DNA from: Monodelphis domestica
Taxonomy: Eukaryota > Chordata > Mammalia > Didelphimorphia > Didelphidae
NCBI RefSeq assembly: GCF_027887165.1
Contig: NC_077230.1
Coordinates: 22,921,327 to 22,985,326 of the forward strand
Direction of reading: 5' to 3'
DNA: 64,000 nt
The first letter of the stretch is position 1. Every line of letters begins with the position of its first letter. A program made the position numbers and the translations under genes. Positions 57,610-64,000 of this stretch are shown here, one piece after another. Below the pieces are notes generated by a model. The model was not told the DNA's origin, made no database searches, and was given only the letters and a program-made list of their open reading frames with translations.

Positions 57610-58640
57610 TAAATCTGATGGATAAGAAAGACTGCCTAAAGTGATTCCTATCAAAGAAATCCATGGATATTCAAGGTGATATCACCTCTGCCATAAAATG
57701 GGTTGAAGCATCCATCCCATTTATAGGAGAGAAATAGTGTGCCATTTGGTAGATGTTTTCCATCAAGGCTTGCATCTGGATCTAGACAACTCTTCTTTGG
57801 GAGGTTTCTGGCACACATCTTCAGAAGCTGTCAAGTGGAGGGCACCTCTACTCTGTCTAGTAGCCATAGACTAGAAATAGAAATAGGAGTGCTCCATCAA
57901 GAAGTAGGTCACTCTGTACATGCTTAGAAGGCAACTCAGTGGTTGATTTCATTGATAACTTTGTTGGATTCTTTTTTGGTCAGTCTTGGGTACCTCATCC
58001 TTTCACCCACAGGGCTTTTGTTTTGTAATTTAGGTTTTGGCACATGTATGTGTAGTTGTCACTTCTCTTTTTTGCCTTCCCCACTGGATTTTGGGCTCCT
58101 GAATGACAAAAACCATATATCTTGTTGCCTTTGAATTTCCCCACAGTATCCAGTATACAGCTTGTATTTAATATTTGTTAATGGGCCAAGTAAGAAATCA
58201 GCAGCCATCGTACATCATCTGAAAGTTAGTTTGTTCTCAGTTTTGAAAAGAACCTGAGATTTTCCTGATCTCAATGATGGAGGAAGCTCAGGAAAATTCT
58301 CTCCATTAGCAGAATGAACAAAACTGAGAAATTAAAAATCAGACACAAATCAAAGTTCATCGTACAATTGACATTGTGATAATGGCAGACAAATTTCACT
58401 GTGGTCTTGGGGAGGTTTCATTTCATGACATTGAAATATTTCAATGATTCTGTTTTCTTCTTGATGTCTGGACTCCCTTGGTTCAGTTCAATTGAATGAC
58501 TATTAAGAACATGCTCAGTGGAAGATGCCATGCTAAGAACTGGGAGCTACAAATAAGAAGAAAATATGGGTCAAGTTTATATTTAATGAGGGGATATAAC
58601 ATGTATGCAAGAAGGAAAATAGAAGGCTGTGTTTTTTATG
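57610..58640. other. Unique sequence, nothing identified
   Basis: No clear transposon or exon recognised. Confidence 0.4.
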
Positions 58641-58649
58641 AGGATTCTT

Positions 58650-58851
58650 TTGTTTAATTTAACTGTTACCTTCAATATTAAATTGGTTCTAAAGCAGAAG
58701 ATCAATAAGAGCAGGGCAACTAGGGTTAAGTAACTTGCTCAGGGTCACCAAGTTAGGAAGTGGCTGAGGCTAGATTTGAACCTAGGACAGACATCCTGTC
58801 TCCAGGCCTAGGCTCTCTTTCTACTGAACCATCTAGCTGCCCCTTTACTGG
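58650..58851 (-). mobile_element. WSINE1-like SINE
   Basis: AACTGTTACCTTCAATATTA, GGGTTAAGTAACTTGCTCAG and CCATCTAGCTGCCCC. The 8-bp GGATTCTT occurs at 58642-58649 and 58852-58859, a target duplication that coincides with the left terminus of the next element. Confidence 0.88.
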
Positions 58852-59226
58852 GGATTCTTAACCTAGGTTTCATGAACTATAAAAAAATACACATTTTGAT
58901 GACCTTTTCAAAATAATTGGTTTCTTTTATAAACATATGTTTTTTTTAACCCTTACCTTCCACTTTGGTTCCAGGGCAGATCAGTAAGGACTAGGTAATC
59001 AGGGTTAAGGGACTTATCCAGAATCACAAAGCTAGAAAGTGTCTGAGGTCAGATTTGAAACCAGGACCTTCTTTCTCCAAGTCTGGTGTTTTATCCACTG
59101 AGCCACCTAAATGTGCCTTTAGGCACATGTATTTTATTATGTGTTTAAAAACATTATTCTGAGAAGGGATCCATAGGCTTCCATATTGCCAAAGGGATGC
59201 ATATTATAAAAAAGGTTAGGAATTCC
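58852..59226. mobile_element. TIR-bearing non-autonomous DNA element, split by a SINE
   Basis: The left end GGATTCTTAACCT (58852-58864) and right end AGGTTAGGAATTCC (59213-59226) are inverted with one mismatch and a 1-base shift. The interior outside the SINE carries GGATCCATAGGCTTCC and CAAAGGGATGC words, with no frame. I recall a similar mammalian interspersed repeat but cannot name it. Confidence 0.55.
58937..59124 (-). mobile_element. WSINE1-like SINE, nested
   Basis: TTTTTTTAACCCTTACCTTC, GCAGATCAGTAAGGACTAGG, GGGACTTATCCAGAATCAC and GAGCCACCTAAATGTGCC. It sits inside the TIR element. The core is diverged. Confidence 0.85.
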
Positions 59227-59233
59227 CTATTCT

Positions 59234-59790
59234 GTGTATACCTTTTGATCCAGTAATACTAATACTTGGTCTGTATCCCAAAGAGATTTTTAAAAATGGG
59301 GAAGGATCTGTTTGTACAAAACCTAGCTGTTCTTTTTGAGGTGGCAAAGAATTGGAAACTAACAGGACGCCCCTCAATTGGGGAATGGCTAAATAAATTG
59401 TGGTATATGGTGGCGATGGAATACTATTGTGCTATAAGGAATGATGAACAAGATGATTTCAGAAAAAGCTGGAAAGACCTCCATGAACTGATGCAGAGTG
59501 AAATAAGCAGAACCAGATCATTGTACACAGTAACTTCAATAATGTGGGATGATCAAATGTGATGGACTTTGCTACTAAGAGCAACACAATGATCAAGGAC
59601 AATACTGAGGAATTTAGGAAAAAGAATGTTATCCACTCCCAGAAAACAGATGAAAACATGATTTATCACTTGTTTATTTGGGTATATGATTTGGGGTTTT
59701 AGTTTTATGATTATTCTTACAAAAATGAATAATATGGAAATATGTTTTGTGTGATAATACATGTAAGACCCATAAAATAAAATAAAAAAG
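59234..59790 (+). mobile_element. 5'-truncated L1 with target-site duplication
   Basis: Flanked by 13-bp repeats with one mismatch: AATTCCCTATTCT at 59221-59233 and AATTCTCTATTCT at 59791-59803. It holds the end of ORF2 plus a short 3' UTR and an AAAATAAAATAAAAAAG tail. It is older than the L1 at 26.5 kb, by its sequence decay. Confidence 0.9.
59240..59562 (+). pseudogene. L1 ORF2 extreme C-terminus, remnant
   Basis: The decoded piece includes VAKNWKLTGRPSIGEWLNKL and WYMVAMEYYCAIRNDEQDD (about 59341-59455), the same C-terminal tail as the 26.5 kb copy. It represents only about 100 residues of a protein over 1,200 long, with no catalytic part. The upstream FDP-like stretch is out of frame with it. 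Confidence 0.85.
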
Positions 59791-60335
59791 AATTCTCTAT
59801 TCTAGAGGGAAAGAATGCTGGGGGGGGGGGGTCAAGAAAGATCCAGAAAAATATAGGAATACTGTGCTGGGTTTCAGAGGAAGCTGGGGATTTTAAAAAG
59901 GGAAGATAAAAAGGAAGATTATTCTAGATGTGGGAAATCCCTTGCATTAAGACATAGTTAGTGAGATAGAATATCGTATGTGGGGAACAACAAATGATTC
60001 AGCGCAAGTGAAATTGAAGGTATACGATAGGAAGTAAAAGGAAATTATCAGAAAGGAAGCTAGAAGCTGGACTGTGGAGGGCTTTAAATACCAGGCCAAG
60101 GAGGGTTAGTATTTTATCCTATTGGAAGTAGGGAGCAACTAAATATTTTGAAGTAGGAAGGGGTGACATGGTCAGATCTGTGTTTTATGAATTTAACTTT
60201 AATGATACAGAGAATAAATAAGAGACTAACTCAGAGACCATTGTAATAGTCTTGATAAGAGGTGATTAGGGTCCAGAACTGGAGAAGTGCCACGAATTAA
60301 AAGAAGGGCACGGGTACATAAGAAGTGAAGATTGA

Positions 60336-60965
60336 TCAACCAGACTTAGCAGTCAATTGGATGCAGTGGCAGAAGGAGAGATAAGTGTCAGGGATGACTC
60401 CTAGATTGCAGATATGTGTGATGGGGACAGTGGTACCCTTGAACAGAAATGAGGAAGTTTGGAGAAAGGGTGAGTGGTGGATGGATAGAATTTCCTTCTG
60501 GGACAAAAGGAGTTTGAAATACCATGGAATATTCAGAGAAATGTCCAGGGGATAGTTGGCAATACAAGATTGATTCAGAAGAGAAATTATAGATGAATAC
60601 ATGCATACATATATGTCTATACATATACATGTGTGTATAGACATGTATATATACATATAGATGAGTCAACTGAATAAAAGTCATAATTGAACCCGTGGGA
60701 ACTAGTGAGATTACCTAGGGAAAGAATGCAAAGAGAAAAAGTTCTGTCTTGGGCAGAATTTTGTTGCAATGGAACACTTGATGAATAGGAAAGTAATGAC
60801 CAAGAAAAGAGAATTAATAATAATGTCATACAGGTGGGAGAACCGTGGTGTCATAGAAACCAAGAGAGGAGAGATTTCATGAGGAGAGAGTGCTTAATGG
60901 TGTCAAATGATGCAGAGGGATCAAAAAGGAAGAGGACCAAGAAAAGGCCACTGAATTTAACAGTT
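60336..60965 (-). pseudogene. L2/CR1-clade reverse transcriptase remnant, inactive
   Basis: Decoded on the minus strand: FSLCILSLGNLTSSHGFNYD (about 60683-60742) matches the conserved segment just before the RT catalytic motif. The expected Y-A-D-D box reads Y-S-V-D, so one of the metal-binding aspartates is lost. Directly after, a TATG/CATA microsatellite (60597-60656) has replaced coding sequence. Further on, GTTVPITHICNLGVIPDTYL (about 60387-60446) matches the post-catalytic stretch. Stops and frame changes make it non-functional. Confidence 0.7.
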
Positions 60966-60974
60966 TAGAAACCT

Positions 60975-61452
60975 CAAAAAAGTATGGTACAGGAACGGAA
61001 TGGGATATTACTAGGCTATGAGAAATAATACAATGAATGCAGAGAAACATGGAAATATTAAAAAAAATAGATGCAAAGTGAAGTTAGCAAAGCCAGGAAA
61101 ACAACTTATATAACGACTACATCAATGTAAGAAAGAACAAGCACAATAAAAATCTTATAAAGAACAAAGTTGGCCCCAAAGAAGAAATATGAGAAGATTG
61201 TGTCTGCCACCACCCCTATCTCTCAATTTCCTTGAAGGGCTGGGAGGTCCACAGGTATGAAACACTGCATATGCTATCAGAATTTTTTGATGTATAGATC
61301 AATTTTGTTAAAAACAAACAAACCAACCAACCTTTTCTCTTTAAAAAAATCATTATAAAAATGGTTCTTTCAAATGAGATAGAGAGAAGAGGAATATGGA
61401 GGGAAATTGGTTGCTATAAAACAAAAGGTCTTAAAAAATCTTAAAAAAAAAA
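60975..61452 (+). mobile_element. L1 3' end nested in the L2-clade element
   Basis: Starts near ACGGAATGGGATATTACTAG (the ORF2-terminal ME-YY region, decayed), passes GTGAAGTTAGCAAAGCCAGG and ends in an A13 run at about 61443-61455. Boundaries are approximate; the possible target duplication AGAAA is too short to be sure. Confidence 0.65.
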
Positions 61453-61530
61453 AAAGAAATCATTGGTGATCTTGAAAGAGACAGTTTTAATCAAGTGGTT
61501 GGATCCAAATAGAAATTAAGAGGGACTGAA

Positions 61531-61698
61531 GGAGCCAATTAGGTGGCTTAGTGAGTAGACAGCCAGGCCTGGAGACAGAAGGTCTTGGGTTCAAATTTGG
61601 GCTTGGACATTTCATGGTGACCCTGGGCAAGTCACTTAACCTCAACTGCCTAGCCTCTACCACTCTTTTGCCTTGGAACCAATTAAGGGTTTTTAAAA
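61531..61698 (+). mobile_element. WSINE1-like SINE, sense, with target duplication
   Basis: Flanked by AAGAGGGACTGAA (61518-61530) and AAGAGGGGCTGAA (61699-61711), one mismatch in 13. Contains GGTGGCTTAGTGAGTAGAC, GTTCAAATTTGGGCTTGGAC and GACCCTGGGCAAGTCACTTA. Confidence 0.92.
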
Positions 61699-61760
61699 AA
61701 GAGGGGCTGAAAAATGATTTGAGAGATGAGGGAATGGAAGTAACAAATGTAGTAGGGGGC

Positions 61761-62096
61761 AGTTTATCCAAATTTCATCGTGGGGGAGTTTTTCCCATGG
61801 TCATCCATAAGGTCATCATAGAATGTCTATTCACCCCATTGGAGTCCTAGATCTTTTAGTTTCCTGCGTATTTGAGCTATCCATCTGTTGTCCCACCTTT
61901 GTACATTTCCTAGATGACATTTTCTGTATCACTTCTTACTTAAAAGTCATTGTTGGTAATGTGCAGGAACCCACTTGAGACCCATCGTGTTTCTCTCTTA
62001 TTATTGCCTTTTATGTCACCTGTAATTTTGATTCTTTGGAGATTTTGATGTTCTATGATTCATTGCCATAAAGCATTATCAATTGAAAAACACTAG

Positions 62097-62100
<4 letters not shown>
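61761..62100. other. Unique sequence, nothing identified
   Basis: No repeat or gene recognised before the GA array. Confidence 0.4.

Positions 62101-62180
<80 letters not shown>
62101..62180. repeat. (GA)n microsatellite, 80 bp, uninterrupted
   Basis: Forty perfect GA units. A purine mirror repeat with triplex potential, likely to be polymorphic. Confidence 0.98.
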
Positions 62181-62183
<3 letters not shown>

Positions 62184-62600
62184 CTATCAAGAAGGATTAT
62201 CATTCTAACAGACATACTAATTCTTTCCCATTTCTTCATGGCTATTCTTCCTATCTGAAATACTGTCTTTCCACTTATCTAAATCCTTACCCCATCCTCA
62301 ACTTCCAGTGCACGAGGCAATGTGAACTTGGCCCTAGAGTGCAAACATGGGGGATCTAGGTGCTTCCTTCTGGTTGAGGATGAATGCTGCCTCCCCTTGG
62401 CAATCACTATCATCCTCACAATTCACCTCAAGGTACCATTTATGTGACACTGCTCTTCTGGAGCCTACCTTGTTTGTCCTTCATTCTCCATTGGATCTTT
62501 GAGTTGAATTCAAGGGGATGGGAATCCTCTTCTCCCTAGCACAAATGAACCCAAATTGAGGCTGTCCTTATTCTGATGTTCTTTCATCCATTCCAACAAC
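62181..62600. other. Unique sequence, nothing identified
   Basis: No repeat or gene recognised. Confidence 0.4.
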
Positions 62601-62604
62601 AAAT

Positions 62605-63420
62605 TTTTAAAAAGTTTTATTGATGCCTTTTTTCTTTATATTGTGGTCATTGCAGCCCAACCTTATTGAACTTTCCTTTGTAAGAAAGCAAAATAATTAA
62701 ACATAAAGTATTGATACAGTGACTATTATCTGACAATAATGTATAACAATTCTATCCTAGTTGTTCCCAGCCCTTTGGTGGTTCTTTGATGCAGAAGTAT
62801 GTTTCATGTTATCTTCTAGGACATCACTGGTTTTTCAGTTCTTTTTTATGATCTTTAATTCATTTATATCATTGTAGTCACTATCTTTTATATTTGTTTC
62901 TACCTATTTTCCTCTGTATCAGTTCATATAATTCATGACTTCCTTATGTTTCTCTGAGCTCTTCGCCTTTGTCATTTCTTACTGTACAACAATGTCCACT
63001 ATACTTGTGCACCATTATTTTTTCATCTGTTCCCCAATTAGTGGGCCCTTTCTTTGCTTTTGGTTCCTTGCTAACACAGCTGGTCCATCCTGTACCTTTT
63101 TTGTTTGTTTGTTTTTACTTCCTTGGACTATATGACCACTAGTGGGATCTCTGGGTCCTTTAGGATGCATTTCTTGCATAATTACAAATTGATATCCAGA
63201 AAGGTTGGGCCACTTCTCAGTTCCAGCAACAGTGAATTAGAGTAGTTTTGCCAGCAACAGTGAATTAGAGTAGTTTTGCCACAACTCCTCCAAACACTGT
63301 CTCCATCATTTGTCAGCCTTTGCCAACTAATGTGGTGTGAGGTGAAATCTCAGTTGCTTTAAGTTGTATCACTATTGCTTTTCATAATTTGGAACCTGTT
63401 TCCATATGTTTCCATATGGT
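62605..63420 (-). mobile_element. L1 ORF2 C-terminus and 3' UTR, antisense
   Basis: From left (3' UTR: TTTTATTGATGCCTTTTTTC) to right through TTTTTCATCTGTTCCCCAAT, ACCACTAGTGGGATCTCTGG and CAGAAAGGTTGGGCCACTTC, the antisense of the ORF2 C-terminal tail and beyond. It reaches further 5' than the 11.28 kb copy and is diverged. Confidence 0.7.
63223..63278. repeat. Exact 28-bp tandem duplication
   Basis: The unit starting CCAGCAACAGTGAATTAGAG and ending TAGTTTTG occurs at 63223-63250 and again, identical, at 63251-63278, inside the decayed L1. The exact identity implies it is recent. Confidence 0.97.
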
Positions 63421-63444
63421 TCCTGAGACAGAAATTGTCTCAGG
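63391..63444. repeat. Cluster of small inverted and direct repeats
   Basis: GGAACC (63391-63396) and GGTTCC (63418-63423) bracket a tandem TGTTTCCATA pair. Immediately after, CCTGAGACA (63422-63430) and TGTCTCAGG (63436-63444) form a 9-bp hairpin with loop GAAAT. Confidence 0.85.
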
Positions 63445-63644
63445 TGTTAATATTCCTATTTAGGGCACAAATCTACCCCATCTGTTCATGGCCCTCCTTC
63501 CCCACTATTTAGTCTTACTCCATTCACCTTTCCTGTCTTCAAATTCCTAATACATTCCAGAATATAACACATACTTTTATGGTCTCAGATATGAAAATCT
63601 TGTCTCTTAATTCTATTGTAAGCTCTTTGAGGATAAGTACCATA

Positions 63645-63900
63645 TTAAAAAAAACACTTTTATTTGTATCATTAAAAATTTCCCAACTACCTGTAAAAAA
63701 TTAATAATCATTTTTTAAAATTTTGAGTTCCCACCCTTCTCTCCCTTCTCCTTGAAAAGGCAAGCACTTTGATTTTTATTATACATGTGAGATCAAGTCA
63801 AACATTTCCATATTAGCCATGTTGCAAAAGAAAACAATAAAACAATAAATACGTTTTAAAATAAGTATGATGCATTTCAGACTTATCAGTTCTTTCTCTG
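63645..63900 (-). mobile_element. L1 3' UTR fragment
   Basis: TTTGAGTTCCCACCCTTCTC, then CTTGAAAAGGCAAGCACTTT and a decayed CATTTCCATATTAGCCATG, are similar to 56.80-56.95 kb and to the 3' part of 53.54 kb. The right edge is uncertain. Confidence 0.55.
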
Positions 63901-64000
63901 GAGGTAGACAGCATTTTTCATCATGAGTCCTTGGTAATCTTGTTTCTTGTCTCAATCAGAATTAGCTAATCCTTTCTCTCACAATTGGTATTCCTAAGAA

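Larger units (their letters stand above)
60050..61760 (-). mobile_element. L2/CR1-clade LINE, 3' half, with two later insertions
   Basis: In antisense the element shows GGAGGGCTTTAAATACCAGG, TGACATGGTCAGATCTGTG, GATGACTCCTAGATTGCAG, GAACCCGTGGGAACTAGTGA and TGGTGTCAAATGATGCAGAG, a continuous RT-to-3'-UTR order. It resumes after the L1 insert (TTGGTGATCTTGAAAGAGAC, 61463-61482) and again after the SINE at 61699. The copy at 10.36-11.18 kb is the same family. Confidence 0.7.

Noticed and set aside
1..64000. HOX-cluster microRNAs (miR-10, miR-196) and neural miR-9/miR-124
   Set aside because: I scanned by eye for the mature sequences on the plus strand and saw none, so the CpG-rich pattern cannot be tied to those loci.
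1..64000. CRISPR array, bacterial operon or phage content
   Set aside because: Repeat content and composition are vertebrate; no regularly spaced repeats or dense coding.

Overview
This window looks like a stretch of marsupial nuclear genome with no recognisable protein-coding exon and no tRNA or rRNA gene. The marsupial assignment rests on its interspersed repeats. There are many copies of two tRNA/CORE-type SINEs: a MAR1-like family, and a WSINE1-like family whose hallmark is a 3' end reading GGCAGAAGAG then GGTAAGGGCTAGGCAATG on the antisense strand. There are also MIR-like CORE-SINEs, 5'-truncated L1 copies with a marsupial-type 3' end, and old L2/CR1-clade LINE remnants. All family names are from memory of the consensus sequences, and I cannot tell opossum from an Australian marsupial.

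Layout. 1-9.1 kb is almost free of transposons and carries three GC/CpG-rich segments (about 1.2-1.6, 2.0-3.3 and 6.2-7.8 kb). 9.1-14.7 kb is repeat-rich, with clear nested insertions. 14.7-18.8 kb is again nearly transposon-free, with a CpG-rich segment at 15.6-16.1 kb next to an AT-rich block that looks conserved. 18.8-30.8 kb is repeat-rich: SINEs, a 1.2 kb L1 with target-site duplications, a MITE-like element and a perfect 60-bp palindrome. 30.8-40.4 kb is the longest transposon-free stretch (about 9.6 kb), with four CpG-rich segments. 42.5-46.6 kb is a further transposon-free, CpG-rich segment. 46.6-64 kb is ordinary repeat-rich intergenic or intronic DNA dominated by SINEs, L1 3' ends, an L2-clade LINE and long microsatellites.

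Interpretation. Several CpG-rich, transposon-excluding segments alternating with AT-rich homeodomain/POU-like motif blocks, and with no long coding frame, is the pattern established for regulatory territory around developmental transcription-factor genes (transposon-free regions, CpG islands of bivalent promoters, conserved non-coding enhancers). The target gene is not in the window and I cannot name the locus. The long open frames in the GC-rich segments are explained by low stop-codon density and are not called as genes. The only protein-coding remnants I can support are dead LINE ORF2 pieces.

Best leads: the perfect 60-bp palindrome at 20790-20849, the 9.6 kb transposon-free CpG-rich tract, the putative conserved blocks at 15.78-15.90, 35.22-35.52 and 44.84-45.05 kb, the strand bias of SINE insertions (16 of 20 copies antisense to the given strand), and the dated stacks of nested insertions with intact target-site duplications.
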